A stretch of 64,000 bases of DNA from Pisaster brevispinus (Eukaryota > Echinodermata > Asteroidea > Forcipulatida > Asteriidae). The position numbers and the translations under genes were made by a program. Below the pieces are notes generated by a model, which saw nothing but the letters and a program-made list of their open reading frames with translations, had not been told where the DNA came from and did no database searches. Location: NCBI GenBank assembly GCA_023634235.1, contig JAMKCF010000013.1, positions 2,666,001-2,730,000 of the forward strand, given 5' to 3'. Shown here piece after piece: positions 35,276 through 46,700 of this stretch (the stretch's first letter is position 1; each line of letters begins with the position of its first letter).

Positions 35276-36310
35276 GACTCAGGTGAGGTTTGCGGTAGCA
35301 CCATGTCTAAATCTATTTCGAGTAGTAGACTCAGGTGAGGTTTGCGGTAGCACCATGTCTAAATCTATTTCGAGTAGTAGACTCAGGTGAGGTTTGCGGT
35401 AGCACCATGTCTAAATCTATTTCGAGTAGTAGACTCAGGTGAGGTTTGCGGTAACACCATGTCTAAATCTATTTCGAGTAGTAGACTCAGGTGAGGTTTG
35501 CGGTAGCACCATGTCTAAATCTATTTCGAGTAGTAGACTCAGGTTAGGTTTGCGGTAGCACCATGTGTAAATCTATTTCGAGTAGTAGACTCAGGTGAGG
35601 TTTGCGGTAGCACCATGTGTAAATCTATTTCGAGTAGTAGACTCAGGTGAAGTTTGCGGTAGCACCATGTCTAAATCTATTTCGAGTAGTAGACTCAGGT
35701 GAGGTTTGCGGTAGCATCATGTCTAAATCTATTTCGAGTAGTAGACTCAGGTGAGGTTTGCGGTAGCACCATGTCTAAATCTATTTCGAGTAGTAGACTC
35801 AGGTGAGGTTTGCGGTAGCACCATGTCTAAATCTATTTCGAGTAGTAGACTCAGGTGAGGTTTGCGGTAGCACCATGTCTAAATCTATTTCGAGTAGTAG
35901 ACTCAGGTGAGGTTTGCGGTAACACCATGTCTAAATCTATTTCGAGTAGTAGACTCAGGTGAGGTTTGCGGTAGCACCATGTCTAAATCTATTTCGAGTA
36001 GTAGACTCAGGTTAGGTTTGCGGTAGCACCATGTGTAAATCTATTTCGAGTAGTAGACTCAGGTGAGGTTTGCGGTAGCACCATGTGTAAATCTATTTCG
36101 AGTAGTAGACTCAGGTGAGGTTTGCGGTAGCACCATGTCTAAATCTATTTCGAGTAGTAGACTCAGGTGAGGTTTGCGGTAGCACCATGTCTAAATCTAT
36201 TTCGAGTAGTAGACTCAGGTGAGGTTTGCGGTAGCACCATGTGTAAATCTATTTCGAGTAGTAGACTCAGGTGAGGTTTGCGGTAGCATCATGTCTAAAT
36301 CTATTTCGAG
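35276..36310 (+). repeat. 52-bp minisatellite, 19.9 copies, with 9-unit higher-order period
   Basis: The unit begins GACTCAGGTGAGGTTTGCGG and continues TAGCACCATGTCTAAATCTA, then TTTCGAGTAGTA. Units are nearly identical. Marker variants repeat exactly 468 bp (9 units) apart: 'taacacc' in units 4 and 13, 'gttagg' with 'tgtgt' in units 6 and 15, and 'tgtgt' in units 7 and 16. This shows that a block of at least seven units was duplicated as one piece. The array ends at 36310 directly before LINE sequence. Confidence 0.97.
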
Positions 36311-36325
36311 TTAAGGTGTTCCGAT

Positions 36326-36754
36326 AAGAACTGGTTCGTCTCACTCTGTGGCAGCCCCTAAGCTTTGGAATGCGCTACCGTTTCACATACGTAGCGAACA
36401 GAAACTCATCTCTTTTTAAATGTAATATAAAAACCCACGTTTTTAAAACCGCTTTTTAGTGTGTCTTCTTCTATGGTCACCTTGCCAGTTAGTTTGTATT
36501 TTAGCATAGATAGGGTTAGAGGCGTCTGTCTCCTGAAAAGGTCAAAACATTACCGATGCCAGCAGGGATAGGCCTATGTAATAAGTAACTATTAGTATTC
36601 TGTTGGCGGGACAGACGTATCCCCATACTTTTGTTTGGGCACTGGCCTGGTGACCAGTCTTTTTTCTTTGTCTTTTTCTTCCACTCTGTGCTTTTTAACA
36701 TGTGTTCTGCGCCCTTGATCATTTGTATGTAAGGGGCGCAATATAAATTTTAAA

Positions 36755-36756
<2 letters not shown>
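36326..36756 (+). mobile_element. 5'-truncated LINE 3' end (frameshifted reverse-transcriptase C terminus)
   Basis: From 36336 the frame reads S(S)HSVAAPKLWNALPFHIRS, the C-terminal signature of many L2/CR1/jockey-like LINE ORF2 proteins. The frame is lost by a one-base insertion in the T run at 36413-36417, after which the next frame continues KCNIKTHVFKTAF and stops at 36457-36459. About 300 bases of 3' UTR and an (ATT)n tail follow. It is inactive. Confidence 0.78.
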
Positions 36757-36933
<177 letters not shown>

Positions 36934-37430
36934 GGATTGTACTCCCACCATGCAAAGTTTCAACTCCCACAGATTTTTAGATTAGTGGGTTTGTGTCATT
37001 TTTTCACACAGGCCGAACTTGCAGATATCATTTTGTTGTACCAGTTTCAAGTGAAATTACCTTCACACGCTCAAGCGCGGGTATTACGTGGGGAGAAAGC
37101 AATGATGTATGTTCACCGTGCTCACTTTGAGAGCCTGTCCCTTTTTTAAACGAGCCCTGTCATACTTACTGTGATGACGAATGAATCATCGTCGCTGAAG
37201 CAACAAATTAGAGCCGAGACAAAAAGTATTAACAATCATCAGTCATGGTGATATTGACATGACAACGGTAAAACCCAAAGAATAGCGGCACAATTCATAA
37301 TAACACAATAACTGAGCACTGTGTGGCTGTTTTACGCGCTCAAAAAATAACAGAACTGAGAATATTATTTGAACTTTGCCCTCACATTGATGTGCATTGA
37401 GCATTGAATACTCAGTGCACAGGCATGTCA
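36934..37430. other. Intergenic, no gene seen
   Basis: Short open frames only. No repeat family was recognised. Confidence 0.5.
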
Positions 37431-37507
37431 CCGGGCTGGGATTCGAACCCACGTCCTGTGTCATTCTAGTTTAGATGTCTTACCACCAACCGAGCTAAAG
37501 CCCGGTG
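37431..37507 (-). mobile_element. tRNA-like SINE-B head with intact acceptor stem
   Basis: Read on the minus strand, a seven-base acceptor stem CCGGGCT / AGCCCGG closes the molecule. The D-arm (TAGCTCGGTTGGTGGTAAGACA) and T-arm (GTGGGTTCGAATCCCA) are clear. The anticodon arm is poorly paired. This is a tRNA pseudogene or SINE head; relatives lie at 53408-53478 and 63688-63755. Confidence 0.65.
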
Positions 37508-37589
37508 GAAAGAGGCAGTTCGAATCCTATATTTTAGCAGCGAGTACATGTACATTTGCATATAAAACTGAACTATCGACACATTGCAC

Positions 37590-37870
37590 AACGCGCAGCG
37601 CACTTACACGCGCCTATCCTGTCCGCCATTTTGGGAGTCAAAATGTACACAAAGGAATCGACCCAACCTCGTTCCCAGTGGTGTACGATCTCGACGCGCC
37701 ATTTTGTTTGCTTTCCCAGAATGCCGACGAGAGGTATCGATACGGCGCGCTGCCCATGGTAGCGAGGCTGGAATCGACCATTTTGATCTCCATTATATTG
37801 GAGATCGATCAACCTCGTTCCCAGGGGTGATCGATCTCGCCGTGCCATTTTTTCCCAGCATGCCTTGCTC
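37590..37870. repeat. Dispersed repeat with 'GGTATCGATACGGCGCGCTGCCCATGGTAG' core, copy 1
   Basis: The core 'gagaggtatcgatacggcgc' + 'gctgcccatggtagcgaggc' recurs almost unchanged at 38234-38277. Inside are two direct copies of 'caacctcgttcccag', several 'cgccattttg' motifs and an inverted pair 'gatctccattatattggagatc'. It is non-coding, GC-richer than its surroundings, and probably a DNA-element relic. Confidence 0.65.
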
Positions 37871-38214
37871 GAACATAACCCCTGGAAGCACATTTTAGTT
37901 AGGCCTGAGGCCGATCCATTCTACGCGCACGTTCATGTATGGTTACCCGCAAAAGAGGCATCAAGTCAAAAAGCAACTAGTCCTCTGTCATCCTTTTTTA
38001 ATTTTGTGATAAATATGTCTACATGCAGTTTAGGGTGACCGTGCAAATACATGATTCATTTGAAATGGAATCGCGTAAAAATACTTGCATTTTCACACGC
38101 ACGTCTAAGCGTCATACAAGCGCCAAACAAGCGCTCGAAAGTTTTTAACAAGGGTGCACGCAAAGTAGTCACCCTTGGGAGCCAATCAGCGTTGTTTCTC
38201 AGTACATCCCTACC

Positions 38215-38320
38215 ACTACCAGGGGTTAGTGACGAGAGGTATCGATACGGCGCGCTGCCCATGGTAGTGAGGCTGGAGATCAATGGAATCGACTCACAAA
38301 ATGGTGGGAAAAGGTAGACG
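38215..38320. repeat. Dispersed repeat, copy 2 of the 37590 family
   Basis: It shares 'gacgagaggtatcgatacgg' + 'cgcgctgcccatggtagtga' + 'ggctgga' with copy 1, then 'aatcgactcacaaaatgg'. About 500 bp lie between the two cores. Confidence 0.65.
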
Positions 38321-38330
38321 TGCACTCCAC

Positions 38331-38470
38331 GTTGCGCAAGGGGTCTATATAGACCTTATGCACATGACGTCATTTCAGTAGGGCGCCCTCACCTAGAGGT
38401 CAAAAGGAGGTTGTTCATTGGCCAATCCTGTGCGCCGCGCGTACAAATCTGTGCGATTCGATTGTTTTGA
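38331..38470. repeat. Repeat carrying a perfect CRE (family of 43185-43345)
   Basis: The block 'aggggtctatatagacc', the CRE TGACGTCA (38365-38372), 'agggcgccctcacctagagg', 'ggttgttcattggccaat' and 'ttgtgc..ccgcgcgtacaaat' is present. Inverted or rearranged, the same components occur at 43185-43345. A weaker relative (aatgcaaggggtctatcggg, agggcgctg) lies at 52440-52625. Confidence 0.6.
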
Positions 38471-38529
38471 AGACCACGATATAAAAAACTCCCGGGTCGG
38501 GCTCAACCGGCAACTCTATAATAATATTT

Positions 38530-38692
38530 AAAAAAGGAGAAGGGGGATTTTAACTCAGATCCTGCGTCAGTTTGACCCATTTATGGGTCCTTTAGACATA
38601 GATTCCGGGTCACACTGACCCACAAATCGGTCAGGCCCAACGGGATCCGGAATCCAGATCAATTCTGACACGGGAGTTTTTACAGTGTAAAA
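38530..38692. repeat. Second copy of the 6370-6540 repeat
   Basis: It shares 'gggattttaactcagatcct', 'gtttgacccatttatgggtc', 'gattccgggtcacactgacc' and 'ggtcaggcccaacggga' in the same order as 6400-6540. Confidence 0.7.
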
Positions 38693-38699
38693 CCCCGGC

Positions 38700-41139
38700 A
38701 GAGGGGGAACACCAGTTATATTTCGGTTTAACTGTTGATCAAAATAGTATTAGCTGCTGCAAATTGCTTACCAACCAAAAGGACCTATGGTATAAATGCA
38801 AAACAAAAGTTAGGGGCCTGACGTTTCTTCCCTAGAAGGCTAAAATTCGAGAAAGACTCTGCTAGGGGGTTGACACGTTATATCAACATATTTATCTATA
38901 TTTATCTATTTATCTAACCCTACAGGCCAAATCAAAAGGCATGTCCAAATTGGTTTTGATCAACTCTAAAAACCATTTTAAATAGTCCCCACTATTCAGT
39001 CTTCACGTTTTCACAGACTTAATCATCAGAGAACACGGGTTGTTATGCTTTTAAATTTGATAGGCCACAGACCCCAGGTTTCCACCCCCCCCCCCCCTTG
39101 TTTTTTAGTGGTTTCCCTCCTGATACTAAAAACACTTGTCCGCGCTTGCGGATAAATACGACCAGCCCTGGATCCTCGTTGATCAATTCAAGTGTGTGAA
39201 ACGTGATCGCTTCACATTTCCGCTCATTAGTGGGGGTTTTCACGCTTGATATTCATCCAAATAATACCGATGGTTGGTTTTTATTTATTGGTGAGAACAT
39301 CTTCAAGGCACATCTTAAGAAAAAAAATTTTGAGGTGTGTATGACCGTGAAGGGTGAACCACCGATGTCATGTCGCGGACAAGAACCGACTTGCATGCTG
39401 CGGGGCTCGAAACAGCAAGCTAATATTCACTGACTTCCTTTCCTCACCTATGCGATAAATCTTTCCGATTTGAACTTTTGCTGGAATACACTACGTTCTG
39501 CGAGAATACATATTCCGAGGTGTGTCCGCATAATTCTGGACTTTGGTTTTTAAAAAAATGTTTTTTAAACATCATACACAGCAGTTCTGCCTGCCAGCAC
39601 AAGACTGGGATAACTTCATAATCCACATGAATGAACGTCTTGTTTTAGAAAATGTTTACATTTTTTAACACGCTGCGGGTATTTTCGTTGGGTTCCCTGA
39701 CTCATATCAGTGAGCCGTTAACAACATACATCAACAGTGACCAGACTATTTTGAGGCTAGCCTCGATTTCATTAGACGTATTTCTATAGGAATAAACAGC
39801 ATTGAGGTGAGTGTAACGCGAGCTTGACGCCTTGACCGGAACATAAATGTTTGCCTCTGTGAGACGATGCAACAAATCCAAAGTAAAATTAACATTGATT
39901 ATCTCGAACTGGAAATGACTGCGTGTCTTTCAAATCTGCAGCAAGATACATTTTTTAAATTAAAAACTAACATCACTTTGGACAGGCTGACGCTTAATCG
40001 CACATGTCAATATATCCATGTGTTAAGCTGATCATACAAATTACAAGGCCATATATCTGCAAGAAAGGTTCTCTTATTTGACTTATCTAACTTGGGAAGG
40101 TCAAATTTTGAGCGGTGTTGGTATGGGATTCTAGTCGGGCTAAGAGGAGCTATACCCTGGGGCACAGTTTCTCTAGTCACTCGCTTAATCAATCATTACC
40201 GACGACGGTGATGTAGCGTTTAAGACGGAACATCAAAGGGACACGGAAACCAAGACAATTTCAGTTTGGATAAAGAAGCTTAAATCGGCATTCTTGATAG
40301 CGACTTTAAATGGCAAGGGTAATTTAATTGAATTAAGTTCTTTTAAGTCAAAGAAATTTTTCAGCTAAGTTTGAAGATAGTTCGTCAATGAGAAGTGGCA
40401 AGATAGATTAAATTTAACGGTGAACTGTGAGACCTATTCAGAAATGAGATTAGATTAAATACAAAATAATTAAATAATATTGGTAGAATTTCTTAATGAT
40501 AGAGATGAAGTTAGAAAAACAAAACGATTTTCAGTTAAGATTGAAAGCCTCATCGAAGATATTTTATAAACTTCGAGAATGCTGCATGTCACGACCATCA
40601 TAGGTTTGTGAAGAAAAATCATATTTAACTGCAATCCCCATTTAATGACAAAATAATGTCTGCATGAAACAAAAAGTAAAACTTTAAAGAAGTTTTAATC
40701 TCAGCTATGATATCCCAATAGTGTCAAATGGAAGGAGTTTCCTTCTTCTTCTTCCTTTTTAGCCTCATTACACGCGTATTAATTTCAATGATATTAACCA
40801 ATACTTCAATTTCTTCGTTCAGTGGGGCTAGTTCGCTTGCTATACAAGGGTAGTATATTACCTGAGAAAAATCTCACTTGGTTGAAGCGATGATGGCACC
40901 ACAAGTCTGACAAAATGTATTTTGTTTGACAGGTTGAAATCCTCCAGAGATAACTGAATCACATCAGGGGAATGTGACTTGGTTAAATGAGTTTATCCCT
41001 CTGCTGCCGCTTCCCTCCCCCCAGATTGTATCATAAACTCGGGCGTGATCTCTGGCTATACAGCAGTTACAGGTTGAATGGCTTCTGACTGGCACTCCCG
41101 TACAAAGATAGTGACAAAATGGGGAGATCGCCAAGATAG
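38700..41139. other. Intergenic, no gene seen
   Basis: A C(12) run lies near 39086. Otherwise it is AT-rich with chance open frames only. Confidence 0.55.
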
Positions 41140-41275
41140 TGCTTGATAGCTCAGTACTTGGTAGAGCGCCTGCACGATAACCCGGAGGTCGCAGGTTCAA
41201 GTCCCACACTCTAGTCAAATTCTCTTCGTTCGACCCCAGTTTGGTTTAATGATGTTAGTAGGAATAAAATCTTTG
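41140..41275 (+). mobile_element. tRNA-derived SINE (SINE-A), plus strand
   Basis: A box 'gatagctcagtacttggtag' + 'agcgcc', 'cggaggtcgcaggttcaagt' + 'ccc' B box, then a body 'caaattctcttcgttcgacc' + 'ccagtttggtttaatgatg', as in the other family-A copies. Confidence 0.75.
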
Positions 41276-42154
41276 CCCACAAATATCTGGTATTGGTGAG
41301 ACTTAAGATGAAGAATTTGGCCAGACAACACCGGTAAAATACACAGGATTTCTTTCTTTCCGAAACAAAACTCCACTTGATAAGCCACCACGTTCATTTC
41401 AGTGCTAAAATAAATATTGTTAATCCGGACTCCAGCCAAAATTCGCCCACTGGGAAAAACATTCTGCATAAACTACCCAAGCAGCGCTTTGACAAAAATG
41501 TATTACTCCTTGATATTTTAAACATTGCTTTTGAAGTGATTTTTTTTTTTAGCCCTCCACAGCCCTCAACATCAGTTCAAGGTGCGATTTAGCTTCGATG
41601 CAGGGGTACTTGGCAACGCTTCAGCGTGTTGAGTGTGATACACGAGATACTCAGGCCCACTCGGGCCAATCACAGACTGATTTTTATACACAGTTAAACT
41701 TAAGGTGTGGTGAAGAATTGCTTGAGGGGGTGGAGTCAAGAAGAAGAGTGGTGGGGGCAACCATTACAACCATCCAAGGCTGTAACATGACACCCTCGTT
41801 CATAAACTATGTCTTTATCTTTTCTGCCCAGAACAAATAAACCATTGGCAATTGATAAGACAAAATCTACAAAATTTTCGGGTTATATATATATATAGTA
41901 TATTTAAAATTTAAAAAAAAACTAGTAGTGGAGATGGCCTTAGCTTTCGACCCAAACCGGACCTCGTCCGTATATATTTTTATATATAAATATTATATAA
42001 ACTATAGTAGGGAAGATGGCCTTTTTCACATACTAATTTGTTTAAATTTTCTATGTATATATTTTTTAAAGGTCTTTGCCACTATGTAATTTTTGTTTTC
42101 TCAACTTTTCTGCCGTTGTATTTTCTTTACGCTTTTGGTGTTTACGTTTTTACA

Positions 42155-42225
42155 TTTAATGTAGAGCGCTTTGATTCATGGGGAGAGGCACTTTGTAAAT
42201 ATCGGTTAATAAAAATCAGGCAGTA
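42155..42225 (+). mobile_element. LINE/SINE 3'-tail fragment
   Basis: The motif 'gtagagcgctttgattcatg' + 'gggagaggcactttgtaaat' + 'atcggttaataaa' is the usual terminal motif of L2/CR1-like tails seen elsewhere in this window. Confidence 0.5.
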
Positions 42226-43184
42226 AAACAATTATTTAAATTTGGATGAGATATTTTATTATCTGCGTGTGGAATTACATTGTGGATGATTGGTTTTGTT
42301 TTGTTTTTTTCAGTGACCCGTCGGTCATGCGACAGGTAGTTATGTATTTTAAATATTAGTAATAATTGTTATTAATCTTATCTATAAAAAAAAACTAGAA
42401 AATACAATCACAAAAAAATGGCTCGTTAAAAAAATTCCTCTCAGACTAGCAGTAAAACTATTGGGACCACAACAATCAGAACAATACGAACTATTGTTCA
42501 GATTTTGAATACTGAAATGTTTAATACATTACTTTCAATCTATGAAGAGTTGTCACATGATAGTTTAAGAAGCAGAGCATGCTCCGATACACTCCTAATG
42601 CACTCAATCTCTGAAGAACATTATGAATGTAGTGAATTATGAAATTTGAACTGAATACAGAATATTGCTAAAAGTTTCTCAATTAATGAGGACTCCTAAG
42701 TTTGTGCAGCTAAGGTCAATAAATACAGCCATTGGTTTCGATAATAAAAAAACATGCCATAAAGCCTACGTAGCATCACCCTGTAGCAATCCAGGGTAGT
42801 TAAGGCACAAAATGCAAAACACATACAAAAATAAATATCTATTGACAAATCCGGGGCATAGATAAACTGGACTAATAATATGGCAACTCCCATAAAAACT
42901 GGGAGAATGCTTACACCCACTGCCCCCCCCCCCTCTCCCTCCCTCCCTCCATCCCTCCCTCCATCCCCAACCCCCGCCCTACCCTTGAAGAGTCCAACAA
43001 CAACTATGTAGCATATCTAAATTGAGGGACACTCTATTACACTACACCCCCCCCCCCCCTAACCCAAGTCCGTAGTTTGATCTCATCCAAAATACTGAAT
43101 TTGAAAATTCTACAAGTGCACTGACCATGAACTATATGCCAAATTATTGAAGATATTTTTAAATAACAGAACACCAGTGGACCA

Positions 43185-43345
43185 TTTGAGCAGGGCACCC
43201 TCGGCTAAAGGGCCAAAAGAAAGTTGTTCATTGGCCCATTTTGTGCACCACACGTACATAAATGCCCGCTTTCCATCGTGGTGTAATCGTTTTACCTCTA
43301 GATGGCAGCATGATGACGTCAATGCATAAGGATCTATATCCATTA
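43185..43345. repeat. CRE-bearing repeat, in the likely WLS 3' UTR
   Basis: It contains 'gggcaccctcggctaaaggg', 'gttgttcattggccca', 'tttacctctagatgg', a perfect CRE TGACGTCA (43314-43321) and 'ggatctatatcc'. It shares its parts with 38331-38470. Confidence 0.6.
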
Positions 43346-43661
43346 CAGCATTCCATCACCACTATCGTTACTAAGAAAAATGGCTGGTATCTCTTATGAG
43401 TGCAGCAAATCATTTGCTTGGTATCCTCGAGAAGGCACACAAAAATCAGGGTTACACAATAAATACAATAAGTCCGACGACATCAAAAGACACTTATTTT
43501 ACTCATTTATCTGAAAGGCCACTTCTTCCATACCAGTTCATATGTAGATGTGGAACACATCCCGCTCTTTCAAACAAGCACCCCCCCCTCCCTCCTCCCT
43601 CGCCCTTGGCTCCCACCTCACCTGGATCCTCTTCAGCTGTTGTTGTTCTGATACTTGCGTC

Positions 43662-43789
43662 TTAGTCTATTGCCGTCTTGTTCAGAAGCTGGTAAGCCTC
43701 AGCCAGGGAACCAGCAGCTTCCGTGCCTGAAGCGGGGGCTGGAAGGACGTCAATCTCAAACTCAACATGGCTGCCTTCACTTCCCTCAC
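43662..43789 (-). CDS. WLS: WLS coding exon 12 (C-terminal tail)
   Basis: 128 nt including TAA at 43664-43662. It encodes an acidic tail beginning GEGSEGSHVEFEIDV and ending AEAYQLLNKTAID. The tail is less conserved, but the phase (G|GT) fits. The tail holds YQLL, a possible AP-complex signal. Confidence 0.88.
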
Positions 43790-46700
43790 CTAATACAGAC
43801 ATTTCAAAGTTACACTTGATGTAAAAAAAAAAAGCTCCCACGGTTTTAATCCATCAATCAATAAGTCAGATCAATCAATCAATCAGTTAAACAATCGGTC
43901 AACCAAACAAAAATCCTACTGATGTTTGGTAAATGAACCAAAAATCATTTTTGTCACCTTTTACAAAATTCCTCAATAATTGATGTCAAAAATTGAGCGT
44001 ATTTGCAATTTGGTTTGTTGGAGTAATTAAATGCAATGAATCAACTTCATAATTTGTTTGTGTGCTCCACTTCTTGAGGGCTCCTTCTATCGGAAGGCGG
44101 GGGCAAGGGGGGCAGGTCTGATATTAGGCCGTGTCCGAAACGGCGACTTCGGCTACAGCTAGAGCTAGATCAGCGCATCTGCCAGTGTTGAAGAATAGGC
44201 AGACGCGCGTGATCTAGCCGTAGTTGTAGCTGAAGTCGCCGTTTCGGACACGGCCCTACATTCTTAAAAGGGTAAGCTATTTACAACATCTCTATGAGAG
44301 AGTTATAATTCTCTAATGGATAAAAATCAAGGGCAGCATGCCAATGAACGGTATGTGGAGGCCATTGCATCTGTTGCCTCCAAGGTACAAGTCTGGATTT
44401 ACACCAAGGCCACAGAGGCCATGGCCTCCGATGCCCTCGTCTTTGCCCTTAGTGCCCATTCAAAAGTTTCAAGGTTTTCCCAATGGAAGTGCCCTTTGCA
44501 AAATGAAAATGGCCTTGCCCTCACAAAGATAATGTTCCGTCCCAACTTGACATATTGTCCCAACTATAGTTGGGACTGGTCCCAACTTGAGTGTTAAAGT
44601 TGGGACGGCCCAACTATAGTTGGGATCACCCATAGAGTTCAACAGGACACCGTGATCATAATGGACCGCTAAAACTAACTCGGTGTAAATAGTGTTTTTA
44701 GACTAGAGGGCTCTGACAGCGACCTCATGCTCATGCCGGATGTCGCTTTCAGTCTCAAGTAGGCCTACGCATTTAGTTTCCCTTCTCTCAGAAAACCAAA
44801 ATTCTAATTAATCTAAAATATTCTCAAGGGAAAGTGGTCTTAAATATTTCATACTATGATACTAACATGTTTTTAGTTTATTCATCAGAGTGCTTTGTGT
44901 TTACTACGATCCCAACTATAGTTGGGACGCCCCAACTTTAACACTCAAGTTGGGACCAACTATAGTTGGAACGTTCATCAAGTTGGGACAGAACAACAAC
45001 ATTCCTGCAGCCGATTTCACGAAACGCTAGGATTAATCCTATCTCGATTTAGGACGAGTAACTAGTCCTAACTTAGGATTAATCTTAAGGTTTACATGTT
45101 ACAGTGCAAGGCTGGGACTCGTCCTAAGTCCTAAGATTATCCCAAGTTAGGAAGAGTTTGGTGAAATCAACGGCAGGCCTGGAGGTATCATGCCAGGAAG
45201 GGGGGGGGAAGGATGGGAGGAAGGAAAACTGAGGGAATGGGGAATATGTCAACTTACCATTGCTTGTGGATGCCTTCATCTTATGTGATGGAGCATACAG
45301 CACCATTACAGCCAACACATAGATATTCCACATGCCGTACACTCCCGTGTAGAAGGCACTGGTGTACTGAAGGCCAGGTTGGCCTTCTCCGGCCTTGGAC
45401 TGTCCTTCAAGGACCTGAGACGTGATGAAGAAAACCACGGTGAAGATGGCCGTGATGACCGTGAAGACCATGAAGAAACGGAATCGGTAGATCAGACCCT
45501 GGAAACAAGAACATTTGGACTTTTCTTTCTCAAAAAAAAAAAAACGATGGCATTTTCTCGAATGGATGTTATGGGGAGTTTTCAAGTAAAATAAGAAAAG
45601 AGTTTTTGTATCCTCTCTGCAGGGACATATGTCAAATTTCCCTGGTCTGTGTCTGGTGGCAAACATGAAGTTAATTAATCGAGGAATGATTACTGAAAAA
45701 GGGAGGCTATAAGAGCGCCTTCTGTTGACACTCATACCTCATAGTGAAGCCTTCGTGCCTTGGCCATGTGGGGCAGTGTAGCTCGTCTCATGCTTATGTT
45801 CTTGAAGACTTGGTACACCATGAACATGAGGAAGATGGAGTAGGCACAGAGGCAGATTCCCGCCAGGATGATAAAGGCCGTCTAGAGGAAGATGCTAAGG
45901 AATCCTAAATAAAGAGAATAGTGCAAGACCCATCCCCGCCCACCGCCTGGAATTCAGAAACTTTTTCAAGTTCACCCATGATTAATTTTTGACATTTTCG
46001 GAATAAATATTTTGTTTAAAGAACATCATTGTCACAATAAACCAAAGGCTAAACCAAGAAAAGACGACAAACTTTCTCATCAAATGCTCTGTGATTACTT
46101 TTCCTCTTCGAGAAAATGTGGCTTTTGTTAACCGAGCATGAACCAAACCTTGGCCATAACCCAGGGCCGGTAATCAGCCATGGCATGCTGGAATCCCGGA
46201 CTTAACACCCATGCCGAAGACAACAGCTGCAGCCTAATGATCTCTCAATCATTATCCCGGTTTGTCCAACAAAAGGAAGAAGGTCTGGAATTGCAGTTTA
46301 CACAATAATCCCCAAAACAAGGGGAGATTCTGAGCATGAATTCCAGTACACTTTGTCCCTCTTTGGTCTGAGACTTTCTTACAACATTGTTAGTAAAACC
46401 ATGCACTCAACACTGCATACACAAGGATTGACAATTCCACTGACAGAGGGTCGTTCGCTGGAATTTACAAACGTGTAAGTTTTTTATAATAATATAATAA
46501 TAACATGCATTTATATAGCGCTTAATACAGGGTTTCTAAGCACTGTGGGTGATGGAATAAATCAGGTGTTCGCACCAGGGCCCACTATTGTTCGATGTAT
46601 ACATAATGCGAGGAATAGTGTTATTGTGATTGTCAAGGGTCACCTTGCACCATGACAAAGAACCCTAGTCAAAGTTTGACAGGGGATGACAAGGATCTCA

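Larger units (their letters stand above)
41276..43661. other. Downstream of WLS; no further gene, possible WLS 3' UTR
   Basis: Minus-strand transcription of WLS should run into this region. A minus-strand AATAAA lies at 42255-42260, which would give a 3' UTR of about 1.4 kb. It also contains C-rich and CT-rich runs (42923-42970, 43046-43058), a LINE-type tail (42155-42225) and a CRE-bearing repeat (43185-43345). Confidence 0.4.
43790..45257 (-). other. WLS intron 11 with three inverted-repeat elements
   Basis: It contains a near-perfect 130-bp palindromic element (44126-44257), a 467-bp foldback (44534-45000) and MITE-2 copy 2 (45006-45175), back to back. Plus-strand open frames at 44316-44597 are not genes. 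Confidence 0.8.

Noticed and set aside
35276..36310. CRISPR-like array
   Set aside because: The 52-bp units are contiguous with no unique spacers, and the genome is eukaryotic. It is a minisatellite.
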